DNA of 64,000 bases from Mucilaginibacter geliditolerans. GTDB taxonomy: Bacteria > Bacteroidota > Bacteroidia > Sphingobacteriales > Sphingobacteriaceae. The notes beneath the pieces were generated by a model. It was not told where the DNA came from and did not search any database. It saw nothing but the letters and a program-made list of their open reading frames with translations. Below, piece after piece: positions 54,466 through 63,966 of this stretch (within the stretch, counting starts at the first letter, position 1; every line of letters begins with the position of its first letter). Position numbers and translations under genes: made by a program. The DNA lies in assembly GCF_014200495.1 (NCBI RefSeq), contig NZ_JACHBY010000007.1, positions 124,001 through 188,000 of the forward strand, in the 5' to 3' direction.

Positions 54466-55356
54466 GTGAAGAAAATAAAGGTCAGAGATGGTTTTGAAGG
54501 GCAAAAGTTAATCAGTTTACCCAATACGATTTATAAAAATATGAGATCGGATAATACGATCCTAAATCAGATCTTTATTACTCATATAGGTTATTTCCCT
54601 AAAGCATCCTATCATTTTCGGGAGCGCCGGAAGGGTTGTGAGGATAATATATTTATTTATTGCCTGCAAGGAAAGGGATGGTATATAGTTGACAAAAAGA
54701 AATATGAAGTAGAACCTAACCAGTTTTTCCAATTACCTGCCACCGACAAATACCTTAAATATGGTGCCGACGAAGAACAGCCCTGGACTATATTTTGGGT
54801 GCATTATAGTGGGAAAGATATGGAGTGCTTTAACAAGCTATTAAATATTTCGATTAATGATGGCCCTAAGAATATTCCTTATAATGAAAAAGGGCTGCTT
54901 ATTTGGGAGGAAATGTACAGTTCTTTGGAGATGGGATATAGTAAGGACAATTTAAACAATGCCAATATGTGTTTATATCATTTTTTGTCGACTTTCTTAT
55001 ATCCGAACAAACATTTCTCAATTACTGATGATAAAGACATGATCAGGGAAACGATTGCATTTATGCGCGAAAAACTTGAAGGCAGGTTCACTGTAGAAGT
55101 TTTCGCAGTACGCTATCAATTATCGGCATCCCATTTCTCTGGCTTGTTCCGGCGATCGACAGGCATGTCACCAATGGAATACTTCATCCAACTTAAAATT
55201 CAAAAATCCTGTCAGTTTCTTTTTGATGCCCACATTAAAATTAAAGATGTCGCCAAAAATGTTGGTTACGACGATCCATATTATTTTTCACGTTTATTCA
55301 AAAAGATGATGGGTATGTCTCCTGAGCAGTACAGGGTGGTCAAGCATAATTTTTGA
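54466..55356 (+). CDS. AraC-family regulator of the fucose operon
   Basis: This 296-residue regulator starts with GTG (54466), the only start that keeps the full cupin-like sensor domain (residues about 35-160; CEDNIFIYCLQGKGWYIVDKK). The C-terminal double HTH (about 195-296) contains RYQLSASHFSGLFRRSTGMSP and DVAKNVGYDDPYYFSRLFKK. Only 111 bases separate it from the divergent fucosidase, so it probably activates that operon. The likely effector is L-fucose or a pathway intermediate (inference). Confidence 0.92.
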   Translation: MKKIKVRDGFEGQKLISLPNTIYKNMRSDNTILNQIFITHIGYFPKASYHFRERRKGCEDNIFIYCLQGKGWYIVDKKKYEVEPNQFFQLPATDKYLKYGADEEQPWTIFWVHYSGKDMECFNKLLNISINDGPKNIPYNEKGLLIWEEMYSSLEMGYSKDNLNNANMCLYHFLSTFLYPNKHFSITDDKDMIRETIAFMREKLEGRFTVEVFAVRYQLSASHFSGLFRRSTGMSPMEYFIQLKIQKSCQFLFDAHIKIKDVAKNVGYDDPYYFSRLFKKMMGMSPEQYRVVKHNF

Positions 55357-55746
55357 TGAGGTCTGCCTGACTAAATGCAATGATGGTACCTCGTATTGGA
55401 AATTGAGTGTATGATGGTAAATATTATGCGGACTATCCAATAGTAGTTATTACAGAACTCTCATTTAAGCTCATGATTAGCATGAGCCGATCAATCGTTT
55501 GCGCAAGCTATTATGAGATGAACAGCAGTTTTAAATTTAAATTAGGCTTTACAATTATAACAGTTACAGTATTTCAGTTTTATAAAGCTTTTATCAACAG
55601 GTTCGATATCATTGGTTAATAGGCATACAGGCAGACTTAACAATGACCAATTTCTGTTAAAACCTATCGCCAGGGAAAAGCTCAATTATTGGTAGTTTTA
55701 TCAGCAAAGTATACTAGAAACTGAAATAAAAAAAATACACCTATCA
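55357..55746. other. intergenic region with LacI-like operator
   Basis: These 390 bases hold no gene I can support. The only notable sequence is CAATCGTTTGCG at 55492-55503. The remainder is AT-rich. An open frame of 70 codons at 55407 has no family or codon support. Confidence 0.5.
55492..55503. promoter_or_regulatory. LacI-type operator core upstream of the phospholipase C gene
   Basis: CAATCGTTTGCG is a CG-centred near-palindrome of the LacI/GalR-operator type, about 245 bases before the phospholipase start. An identical 12-mer lies at 58452-58463 upstream of the DUF3472 gene. Confidence 0.5.
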
Positions 55747-58299
55747 ATGGACAACCGTCGAGATTTTATAAAAAAAGCTGCGCTTTTAACCGGCGCAGCC
55801 AGTTTGTCGGGCATATTGCCTGCTTCCATTAAAAAAGCCATGGCTATCAATCCCATGCCCGGCAGCACCTTTCTGGATGCCGAACATATTGTTATATTAA
55901 TGCAGGAAAACCGCTCATTCGATCACATGTTCGGGACCTTGCGCGGGGTGCGCGGGTACAATGACCCGAGGGCCATTACACTGCCAAATAATAATCGGGT
56001 TTGGCTGCAGTCCAATAAAGCCGGTGAGACCTATGCACCCTTCCACCTGGATATTAAGCAAACAAAAACCACCTGGATGGGCAATCTTCCCCATACCTGG
56101 GCCAACCAGGTAAATGCCCGTAATGATGGTAAGTTTGACGCATGGCTGGAGTCAAAACGGTCGGACATTAAAAAGTATGCCGACATGCCATTAACCATGG
56201 GCTATCATACCCGGGAAGATATCCCGTTTTACTACGCGCTGGCAGATGCATTCACCGTATGTGACCAAAATTTTTGTTCGTCATTAACAGGCACCGATCC
56301 TAACCGGCTCTTTTTTTGGAGCGGCACTATTCGCGAAAAGCAGAATGAAGATTCAAGGGCAGATGTGTGGAATGAAGATGCCGATTACGGTACACTAAAA
56401 TGGACCACCTTCCCGGAGCGTTTGGAAGATAACAACATATCATGGAAATGCTATCAAAACGAAATCAGTATCGATGTTGGTATGAATGATGATGAAAGCG
56501 AATGGCTTTCAAATTTTGGGGACAACCCACTGGAAAATTTTGCCCAGTATAATATATTTCTATATCAAAAACATGTTGCCTATCTGCAAAAACAACAGGC
56601 CGCATTATCCCTTCAAATAGTTGATCTTCAGAAAAAGACTGATGGATTACCTGTAACCGATGCTAATCCCGATCTTAAAAAACAATTAAAACGAAGCCAA
56701 CAGGATCTTAATGATATAAAAAAAGAACTCGAAAAAGCACAGCCCGGCCAGTTTGAAAGCCTGTCGCAACGTGATAAAAACATTCATTTAAAAGCGTTTG
56801 ATAATAATAGCGGCGATCCGGATTATCATACTTTAACTACCTTAACGTATGATGATAATGGCATTCCACGTGAGTTAAAAGTACCCAAAGGGGATGTTTT
56901 GCACCAGTTCAGGGAAGATGTAAACACCGGCAAGTTGCCCATGGTATCATGGCTTACTGCCCCTAAAAACTTCTGTGACCATCCGAGCGCACCTTGGTAC
57001 GGAGCGTGGTATGTATCAGAAGTGATGGATATATTGACCAAAAACCCCGAGGTTTGGAAAAAAACTGTCTTTATATTAACCTATGATGAGAACGATGGCT
57101 ATTTTGACCATGTGCCACCTTTTGTGGCGCCACATTCGCACAAAGCGGGTTCAGGCAAGGTTTCAGCGGGGATAGATACCCGGGTTGAATTTGTAACACT
57201 TGAGCAGGAACTGGCAAGAAAAGATTTTCCGGAAAAATACGACCGGGAGAGCCCGATAGGGTTAGGTTACCGTGTACCCATGGTTATCGCTTCGCCATGG
57301 ACCCGGGGCGGCTGGGTAAATTCGGAAGTTTTTGACCATACTTCCACACTACAATTCCTGGAGGAGTTTTTATATAAAAAAACAGGCAAAAAAATAAAGG
57401 AAACCAATATCAGCAACTGGCGCCGCACTATTTGCGGGAATTTGACATCGGTATTCAGACCCTATCACGGCGAACAAATACCTGAGCCTGAATTTTTATC
57501 GAGAGATGTCGTAGTTGAAAGTATTCATAAAGCGAAGTTCAAAAAACTACCATCGGCATATAAGTTACTTACTGCTGAGGAGATAGCACAGATAAACCAG
57601 AATCCGCATTTATCGCCCTATATGCCCCGGCAGGAAAGCGGTATTAAGCCATCATGTGCCATCCCTTACCAGCTTTACGCCGATGGAAAACTTAATACTG
57701 ATAAAAATACATTCGAAATAAAATTTACCGCTGCCAACAAACTTTTTGGGAAAGATGCTTTGGGAGCGCCCTTTAATGTGTATGCCCCCGGTAAATATCT
57801 CCAGGAAGTTAATGGTGATCAGGTAATGGATAAGGTGCGTACATGGGCCTATACAGTAACAGCAGGGGATAACCTTACCGATACATGGCCTTTGAATGAG
57901 TTTGATAATAGCAATTACCATTTACGTGTTTATGGACCCAACGGCTTCTTTCGTGAATTTACAGGAAACGCGGCTGATCCCGGATTGGAAATATATTGTG
58001 AATATCAGACATTACCCAACAGCAAACTCACAGGAAACATCGAACTAAAACTGGCTAATTTATCAAAGCAGCACCATCATATTGAGATTATCGACAATGC
58101 TTATAAAACTAACAATCATAAGCAACAAACACTAGCACCGGTCACAACTTTCCTGCTTGACCTGAAAAAAAGCTATGGCTGGTACGATTTCACAATAAAG
58201 GTAACTGGTAATGATAATTATGCGAGACGATACGCCGGCCGGGTAGAAACAGGTAATCACAGCCAGACTGACCCTTTAATGGGGCATGTTATTATTTAA
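55747..58299 (+). CDS. Tat-exported phosphocholine-specific phospholipase C
   Basis: This 850-residue enzyme splits phosphatidylcholine or sphingomyelin-type lipids into diacylglycerol/ceramide and phosphocholine. The N-terminus has a Tat-type signal (NRRDFIKKAALLTGAASLSG). The alkaline-phosphatase-fold catalytic region holds EHIVILMQENRSFDHMFG (47-64), with the nucleophile region LTGTDPNRLFFWSGT, then YDENDGYFDHVPPF and YRVPMVIASPWTRGGWVN. Two DUF756-type C-terminal domains follow. A coiled-coil-like stretch (about 275-335) with heptad-like Leu/Lys/Gln residues is inserted. The enzyme is single in its transcription unit. Confidence 0.93.
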   Translation: MDNRRDFIKKAALLTGAASLSGILPASIKKAMAINPMPGSTFLDAEHIVILMQENRSFDHMFGTLRGVRGYNDPRAITLPNNNRVWLQSNKAGETYAPFHLDIKQTKTTWMGNLPHTWANQVNARNDGKFDAWLESKRSDIKKYADMPLTMGYHTREDIPFYYALADAFTVCDQNFCSSLTGTDPNRLFFWSGTIREKQNEDSRADVWNEDADYGTLKWTTFPERLEDNNISWKCYQNEISIDVGMNDDESEWLSNFGDNPLENFAQYNIFLYQKHVAYLQKQQAALSLQIVDLQKKTDGLPVTDANPDLKKQLKRSQQDLNDIKKELEKAQPGQFESLSQRDKNIHLKAFDNNSGDPDYHTLTTLTYDDNGIPRELKVPKGDVLHQFREDVNTGKLPMVSWLTAPKNFCDHPSAPWYGAWYVSEVMDILTKNPEVWKKTVFILTYDENDGYFDHVPPFVAPHSHKAGSGKVSAGIDTRVEFVTLEQELARKDFPEKYDRESPIGLGYRVPMVIASPWTRGGWVNSEVFDHTSTLQFLEEFLYKKTGKKIKETNISNWRRTICGNLTSVFRPYHGEQIPEPEFLSRDVVVESIHKAKFKKLPSAYKLLTAEEIAQINQNPHLSPYMPRQESGIKPSCAIPYQLYADGKLNTDKNTFEIKFTAANKLFGKDALGAPFNVYAPGKYLQEVNGDQVMDKVRTWAYTVTAGDNLTDTWPLNEFDNSNYHLRVYGPNGFFREFTGNAADPGLEIYCEYQTLPNSKLTGNIELKLANLSKQHHHIEIIDNAYKTNNHKQQTLAPVTTFLLDLKKSYGWYDFTIKVTGNDNYARRYAGRVETGNHSQTDPLMGHVII

Positions 58300-58613
58300 A
58301 CTTTTGCTATAAACTTATGGTAATAACATTGTTTTTTAACAAGGCGAAAAATTTGTTCATGGGTGGCGGTGATATGCGCCAGTCGGGTGCTGCAAATCCA
58401 AGGCGCATGAAACTGCCTGGTCAAGCCTTTCGGAATCGCCATGATTATCTGCAATCGTTTGCGTAAAATTAATCTTGTTGCAATGGAAATAATCGTAGAA
58501 AAACGAAAATATATATGCAGGGTAAAACGGATTTAAAAGCACAATTTGTGCTGTAATTTTATATGGAACGGCAAAACGATGAACTTATCTATCATAAATT
58601 TAATTGAATACTA
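58300..58613. other. intergenic region before the DUF3472/GH20 unit
   Basis: These 314 bases hold no gene I can support. The LacI-like site lies at 58450-58463, about 150 bases before the DUF3472 start. No clear terminator for the phospholipase gene is visible. Confidence 0.5.
58450..58463. promoter_or_regulatory. LacI-type operator upstream of the DUF3472 gene
   Basis: TGCAATCGTTTGCG has TGCAA and TTGCg arms around a central CG, close to a LacI/GalR-family operator. Its last 12 bases equal the site at 55492-55503. No LacI regulator is encoded in the window. Confidence 0.55.
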
Positions 58614-59942
58614 ATGGATACACATGTTATGAGGTTACCGAAGAGAATGGTTATGGGACTGTTTGTTTTTATGCTGTTGGTCACCAACGGATATGCTGCC
58701 CGGCACCAGGCAGATTCTTCGGCTATTAAAGTGCCGATTGGTGGGAATGGCTGGTTGAGCAAAGGCGCACAGGCAAAATTAGGTGAAAACGGGCTTACTA
58801 ACTGGATTGATAATGCGGATACAATCAGTGTCTATGTACGCCTGGAATCTGCGGGCATGCTAAATATTTCTCTCAGATTGCAGGTGCCTGACGGGGCATC
58901 CCGGATAAGCGTAACCGCAGGTAAAACGGTTTTAATAAAAACCGTATCAAAAGGGGATGCTGAGGTTGTGGATTTTGGAAACGCGACGATAAAATCTGCC
59001 GGCTATGTGCAAATAAAATTGCAGGGAGTGCGCAAAAGCGGAAGTGTTTACGCCAATGTAACAGACCTTGTGTTAAGTGGGTCGGCAGTTTCAAAAGGCG
59101 CTGCTTATGTAAAGGATAATCATGGCGATTATTATTATTGGGGACATCGCGGCCCTTCAGTGCATTTAAATTACAAACTACCGGATGAAGTAAAAAATAA
59201 TGCCGAATGGTTTTATAATGAAGTAACTGTGCCGGTTGGTAATGATGTATTAGGATCTTATTTTATGGCTGATGGCTTCACCGGCGGGTATTTTGGTATG
59301 CAGGTCAACTCAGCAACAGAACGCCACATTTTATTCTCGATCTGGAGCCCGTTTACTACTAACGATCCTAAAAGTATCCCCGATAGTCTAAAGATCAAAC
59401 TATTAAAAAAAGGGAATAATGTACATGCAGGTGAATTTGGAAGCGAAGGTTCCGGTGGGCAGAGTTATTTAAGCTATCCGTGGGTTGCAGGTAAAACATA
59501 TGCCTTTTTAATACATGCGCAGGCCGATACAGCCGCGAAAACTACAGTTTTTACGGCCTATTTCAAAGCTGCGGATCAGCAGGAATGGCAATTGATAGCA
59601 AGTTTTAAACGGCCAAAATCAGGCTATTACTTAAAAGGTATGTATTCTTTCCTTGAAAATTTTGAGCCGGATATGGGTACCGTAACACGAAAGGTATTTT
59701 TTGGTAATGAATGGGTCGCGACTACATCAGGCAAGTGGTATCCGGTAAATAATGCCCTATTTACCGGTGACGCGACTGCTAATATCAACTATCGTAAAGA
59801 TTATAGCGGCGGAGTAAATGGTAATTTGTTTTTCCTGCGTAATTGCGGTTTTTTTAATGACTTTACCATCCTTAAAACAGATCTGATCCGCCAGTCGGCA
59901 GGTAGTAATCCTCCCGGAATTGATTTTAATAAACTGCCATAA
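58614..59942 (+). CDS. secreted DUF3472/DUF5077 protein
   Basis: This 442-residue protein has a signal peptide (about residues 1-30). The N-terminal DUF5077-like beta domain (about 38-165; GLTNWIDNADTISVYVRLES) is followed by a DUF3472 domain (about 195-380; SVHLNYKLPDEVKNNAEWFYNEVTVP, FMADGFTGGYFGMQVNS, FSIWSPFTTNDP, SYLSYPWVAGKTYAFLIHA). Both domains occur in surface carbohydrate-related proteins of Bacteroidota, probably as glycan-binding modules; no catalytic function is established. The GH20 gene begins 33 bases later, so they form an operon. Confidence 0.82.
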   Translation: MDTHVMRLPKRMVMGLFVFMLLVTNGYAARHQADSSAIKVPIGGNGWLSKGAQAKLGENGLTNWIDNADTISVYVRLESAGMLNISLRLQVPDGASRISVTAGKTVLIKTVSKGDAEVVDFGNATIKSAGYVQIKLQGVRKSGSVYANVTDLVLSGSAVSKGAAYVKDNHGDYYYWGHRGPSVHLNYKLPDEVKNNAEWFYNEVTVPVGNDVLGSYFMADGFTGGYFGMQVNSATERHILFSIWSPFTTNDPKSIPDSLKIKLLKKGNNVHAGEFGSEGSGGQSYLSYPWVAGKTYAFLIHAQADTAAKTTVFTAYFKAADQQEWQLIASFKRPKSGYYLKGMYSFLENFEPDMGTVTRKVFFGNEWVATTSGKWYPVNNALFTGDATANINYRKDYSGGVNGNLFFLRNCGFFNDFTILKTDLIRQSAGSNPPGIDFNKLP

Positions 59943-59975
59943 ATGTTCGGTACATAAGCACGGACACAATTTATT

Positions 59976-62318
59976 ATGCAAAAAGGTATATATACAATTA
60001 TTTTAATAATGATTACCCGAAGCCTCGCTTTAGGGCAGGTTGACAGTACTGTAATAAAATCAGTATCCGGTATTCCAGTCATAAAACCAGGCGATACCAA
60101 GGTTACTTTTCCTGAAGAGCCAAACGGATACCATTTGGTTTTGAAAGGGAGCGACCACAACCCTGTAATTGACAGTACAGGAAGGATCGTTAAACCTCTC
60201 GTAGCAAAAAATGTAACCCTGTATTTTCAGCTGCTAAGCAATACTAACGATACCTTAAAATATGACATATCAAAACAAGTATTTGTGCTTGGAAAATATG
60301 CGGACAAAGGGATTAACCCCCAACCCTTTGTTATCCCCGCATTGCGCGAATGGCATGGCGGCGAAGGTACTTTTGTTTTAACGCGTGCCTCAAGGATAGT
60401 TGTAAATATCCGCGATAAACAAGTGCTGCAAAAGGCAGCTGTTATATTGCAAAAAGAGCTAAAAGAAGAAATCGGCCTCAACTTAAAAATAACATCGGGC
60501 AAACCCCAAAAGGGAGATATCTATTTAGCCCTGCACGAAAAAGATGCCACCATTGGCGATGAAGGTTATTATTTTGATGCTGGAAGTTTTATAAAAATCA
60601 GCGCGCTTGATTATCAGGGCGTATTTTGGGGCACGCGCACTTTATTGCAATTGCTTGAACAGAAAAGAACCATCCCCAAAGGCATCGCCCGCGATTATCC
60701 CGAATTTAAAGTGCGTGGTTTTATTCTGGATGATGGGCGTAAATTTTTCAGCTTGCAATTCCTGCGCGATTACGTGAAATTTATGTCATACTACAAAATG
60801 AACGATTTCCAGATTCATTTGAGCGATAATGGTTTCAGAAAATATTTCGGCAATAAATGGGATAGCACTTATTCGGCATTCCGTTTACAGAATGGCACCT
60901 ACCCGGGGCTTACCGCCAAAGACGGCGCTTACACTAAGCAGGAATTTATAGCCCTGCAACAATTAGCAGATAGCTATGGAGTACGTATCATACCCGAAAT
61001 AGATGTACCTGCACATGCGCTCGCCTTTACTAAACTGAATCCGGCAATTGGCAGCAAACTATATGGTATGGATCACCTCGACCTGCACAATCCGCTTACC
61101 TATACGGTTATTGAAAATGTATTTAAAGAATATTTATCCGGCGATCATCCTGTATTTATGGGTAAAGAGGTACATATTGGTACCGACGAATATGATAAAA
61201 GGGATGCGGAAGCCTTTCGTGCTTTTACCGATCACTTTATAAAATATGTACAAAGTTATGGGAAAGATGTAAGGGTTTGGGGCGCGTTAACACACGCAGC
61301 AGGGACTACGCCGGTAACTGTAAAAAATGTAACCATGAATACCTGGTATAACGGCTACGCTAACCCAATTGCAATGAAAAAGCTGGGTTACAACCAGATT
61401 AGTACGCCCGATGGCTGGCTGTATATTGTACCTGCCGCGGGCTATTATTATGACTACCTGGATACCAAAAACCTTTATAATAACTGGACCCCATCAATGA
61501 TAGGCGAAGTAAATTTCCCGGTTGGTGACCCCACTATATTAGGCGGCGCTTTCGCAGTATGGAACGATATTGTGGGCAATGGCATCAGCGAAAAAGATGT
61601 GCATGACCGTGTATTCCCCGCTATGCAGGTATTATCCCAAAAAATGTGGAACGGTAGTGTTAGCATCATGAATTTTGATGACTTTGAAAGTGCGGGTAAG
61701 AAAATAAGCGAAGGCCCCGAAACAAATATACGGGGTAAAATAGGCAAACCTGATCAGCCATTGGTGGCTTATTTTAATTTCGATAAAAGAGATGAAAGAG
61801 TACAGCTCCATCAGGCCGGCTATGCAAAAGGGCATAAAGGAAATGCCCTGTCGTTTTCAGGAAAAAACAGTATTGCCGAACTACCCTATAAAGAGATCGG
61901 TTATGATTATACTGTTTCCTTTTGGATAAATCCTGCCGATAACAATCCCGATAGTACCATTATTTTTAGATCGCCTAATTCGGTGGTAAAATTAAAACAG
62001 GGCAGCACTGGTAATTTAGGCTTTTCCAGAGATGGGTATGATTTCGATTTTGGTTATGCTGTACCCGCAAACACCTGGACACATATCGTAATTACCGGCA
62101 CAAACAAAGGGACGAGCCTGTATGTAAATGGCCAATTACAGAAGAAAATGTATGACGATTTCATTCAGTTTACAGATAAAGACAAAACTAAAAAGCCCAG
62201 ATCAGAAACTTTGTTTTTCCCCTTGCAGAAAGTAGGTGGCTTTAATGGAAAAATAGATGATCTGCAAGTATGGAACAAAGAATTAACAGATAAGGAAATT
62301 GAAGATTTATTATACTGA
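59976..62318 (+). CDS. GH20 beta-N-acetylhexosaminidase with C-terminal LamG domain
   Basis: This 780-residue secreted enzyme releases terminal GlcNAc or GalNAc from glycans by substrate-assisted catalysis. After the signal peptide (to about residue 20) comes a CHB_HEX-type N-terminal region, a GH20b domain (about 115-235) and the catalytic barrel (about 245-575). The polarising and acid residues are Asp404-Glu405, in HIGTDEYD. Residues about 590-780 are a LamG-like domain (DYTVSFWINPADNNP, GGFNGKIDDLQVWNKEL). The preceding gene encodes a DUF3472 protein. Confidence 0.93.
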   Translation: MQKGIYTIILIMITRSLALGQVDSTVIKSVSGIPVIKPGDTKVTFPEEPNGYHLVLKGSDHNPVIDSTGRIVKPLVAKNVTLYFQLLSNTNDTLKYDISKQVFVLGKYADKGINPQPFVIPALREWHGGEGTFVLTRASRIVVNIRDKQVLQKAAVILQKELKEEIGLNLKITSGKPQKGDIYLALHEKDATIGDEGYYFDAGSFIKISALDYQGVFWGTRTLLQLLEQKRTIPKGIARDYPEFKVRGFILDDGRKFFSLQFLRDYVKFMSYYKMNDFQIHLSDNGFRKYFGNKWDSTYSAFRLQNGTYPGLTAKDGAYTKQEFIALQQLADSYGVRIIPEIDVPAHALAFTKLNPAIGSKLYGMDHLDLHNPLTYTVIENVFKEYLSGDHPVFMGKEVHIGTDEYDKRDAEAFRAFTDHFIKYVQSYGKDVRVWGALTHAAGTTPVTVKNVTMNTWYNGYANPIAMKKLGYNQISTPDGWLYIVPAAGYYYDYLDTKNLYNNWTPSMIGEVNFPVGDPTILGGAFAVWNDIVGNGISEKDVHDRVFPAMQVLSQKMWNGSVSIMNFDDFESAGKKISEGPETNIRGKIGKPDQPLVAYFNFDKRDERVQLHQAGYAKGHKGNALSFSGKNSIAELPYKEIGYDYTVSFWINPADNNPDSTIIFRSPNSVVKLKQGSTGNLGFSRDGYDFDFGYAVPANTWTHIVITGTNKGTSLYVNGQLQKKMYDDFIQFTDKDKTKKPRSETLFFPLQKVGGFNGKIDDLQVWNKELTDKEIEDLLY

Positions 62319-62402
62319 TTGTTTAAATGGTAATAATGTCGAGCCAGTTTTAAATTATGAAAATTTAACTAATTGACGATAAGGTATTTGTTGTTCATAA
62401 AA

Positions 62403-62432
62403 AAGGAGATGCTCAAAATTGAACATCTCCTT
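62403..62432 (-). terminator. intrinsic terminator, minus strand
   Basis: AAGGAGATG (62403-62411) pairs with CATCTCCTT (62424-62432) across a 12-base loop. Read on the minus strand the stem ends in CTCCTTTTTT, so it can end the PNPOx transcript; it also lies downstream of the GH20 gene on the plus strand. Confidence 0.6.
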
Positions 62433-62539
62433 ACGTAAAGACCGAGGGGTTATAATCGAACTCTGATCAAATGATTAATCAAATCTAAATGTTTAATACC
62501 TTCGTTGGAATTGTACTTAGTTATATCAATTATATTAAA

Positions 62540-63010
62540 TTATGATATTTTAACTGATTGATTTTTTTCAAATCTTCCTGTTTTCTTGCTTAAAACTATC
62601 TTATATAATATCAGCTCCATATCAAACCCCACATCACTTGCGTCACTTGTAAAACCGTGTGATGGCTGTGCAGTTTCTCCCTGCATGAGCGGCATTACCC
62701 GGTTGATGATCTTTTGCATGGCGTGTTCGCGTTCCAGCATATCTGTTATTTCTTCAAACTTACCCCAGCAAACTACACTTTCCCAGTTTTGCAGGCTGGT
62801 AATGGCATCCGCCTGAAAACATACCTCAGGATTTTTCCGCATCATATCTATTTTCATGCCTTTGGCCGAATGGGCGTATAGGTTTATGCCGTCGTAAACA
62901 TAATTTACCGGTACAATATAGGTTATACCATCTGCATGGCAGCCTATACGGCCAATGGGCAGTTCCCTTAGCAGGGTTTCAATCTGGTCTTCGTTTAATG
63001 GTCCTAACAT
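62540..63010 (-). CDS. pyridoxamine 5'-phosphate oxidase-like flavoprotein (NimA-like)
   Basis: This 156-residue split-barrel FMN-binding protein matches the pyridoxamine-phosphate-oxidase-like group that includes NimA nitroimidazole reductases. Examples are LPIGRIGCHADGITYIVPVNYVYDG (17-41) and LYAHSAKGMKIDMMRKNPEVCFQAD (44-68). It is probably a cytoplasmic flavin oxidoreductase with unknown substrate. It is divergent from a universal stress protein, a pairing often seen in oxygen-limitation or stress regulons; I see no FNR box to support this. Confidence 0.85.
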   Translation of the reverse strand: MLGPLNEDQIETLLRELPIGRIGCHADGITYIVPVNYVYDGINLYAHSAKGMKIDMMRKNPEVCFQADAITSLQNWESVVCWGKFEEITDMLEREHAMQKIINRVMPLMQGETAQPSHGFTSDASDVGFDMELILYKIVLSKKTGRFEKNQSVKIS

Positions 63011-63116
63011 GAAGCAAACTTCTTCAGTATTCGATTAGCTGGCAATGACGATAAACACCTGAAATAGTGATGGGTATCATTCTTTAGCGTTTTGATTAAC
63101 AGCAGCTTTGTATACC

Positions 63117-63956
63117 ATGAAAAAGTTCCTCTTCCCAACAGATTTTTCAGCTAATGCAAAGCACGCGTTGAATTATGGCTACAGCCTGGCCAAACAGGTT
63201 AAGGCAAATATGATCATTTGCAATGCGATAATAGAACCTGCAGAAATACCACAAGCCGGGCTGGTTAGCTGGCCAATGGAAGAGTCGGACTTATTGCAAG
63301 ATGATAGCAACAGTGAATTAAAACGGCTGAAGGAACAAATGGAAAATAAAGAAGAAACAATCAGTTTCAATCCTTCCATCACCTGTATAAGTGAAGCCGG
63401 AACTGTGACTGATATGATCAATAGAGTGGGATATCAGAACGATGTTGGCCTGGTTATTATCGGCACACATGGCAGCAGCGGTTTGAGTACTTTGCTTTTG
63501 GGCGACCATAGCCGGGAAATAATTGATGAAATTAACAAGCCGTTATTGCTTGTACCACCGGTCGCTAAAATAAAACCGGTGAAAAAGATCGCCTTTGCTA
63601 CGGATTTTAAAGACCCGGTAAAGGATATGGAGGGTATTCATATATTAATAACACTTGCAAGGCCGCTCAATGCTGAAATACTGATCACCAATATTTTTGA
63701 TGAGGATGAACATGCTGCCGATTGGCTGATAAATGAGCTGGCTAATAAGGCTAACTATCCGCATATCTATTATAGAATGGTTAAGGCATACCATCCCGTT
63801 TCGGGACTGGATTGGTTGTGTGAACATGGCGATATTGATATGCTGGCTATGGTACATCGCTCGCATAATTTTATCGACAGCCTGTTCAGGGGTAGCCAAA
63901 CACAGAAAATGGCAAACCATATTGCAATACCCTTACTCGTTTTCCCTGCAATCTAA
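63117..63956 (+). CDS. tandem-domain universal stress protein (UspA)
   Basis: This 279-residue protein has two UspA domains, the first (1-144) better conserved. It begins MKKFLFPTDFSANAKHALNY and carries the ATP-binding-type GTHGSSGLSTLLLGDHSREI loop with LLVPP after it. The second starts at KKIAFATDFKDPVKD and is diverged, with no clear G-x2-G-x9-G loop. The ATG at 63117 begins the domain; an in-frame TTG at 63108 adds 3 residues. Its role is cytoplasmic survival under stress, with no specific ligand known. Confidence 0.9.
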   Translation: MKKFLFPTDFSANAKHALNYGYSLAKQVKANMIICNAIIEPAEIPQAGLVSWPMEESDLLQDDSNSELKRLKEQMENKEETISFNPSITCISEAGTVTDMINRVGYQNDVGLVIIGTHGSSGLSTLLLGDHSREIIDEINKPLLLVPPVAKIKPVKKIAFATDFKDPVKDMEGIHILITLARPLNAEILITNIFDEDEHAADWLINELANKANYPHIYYRMVKAYHPVSGLDWLCEHGDIDMLAMVHRSHNFIDSLFRGSQTQKMANHIAIPLLVFPAI

Positions 63957-63966
63957 AATACCTATT

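Noticed and set aside
55407..55619. 70-codon frame between the AraC regulator and the phospholipase gene
   Set aside because: No family, no recognisable start signal and it covers the LacI-like operator; likely spurious.
58357..58542. 61-codon minus-strand frame
   Set aside because: Overlaps the operator region and shows no coding character or homology signal.
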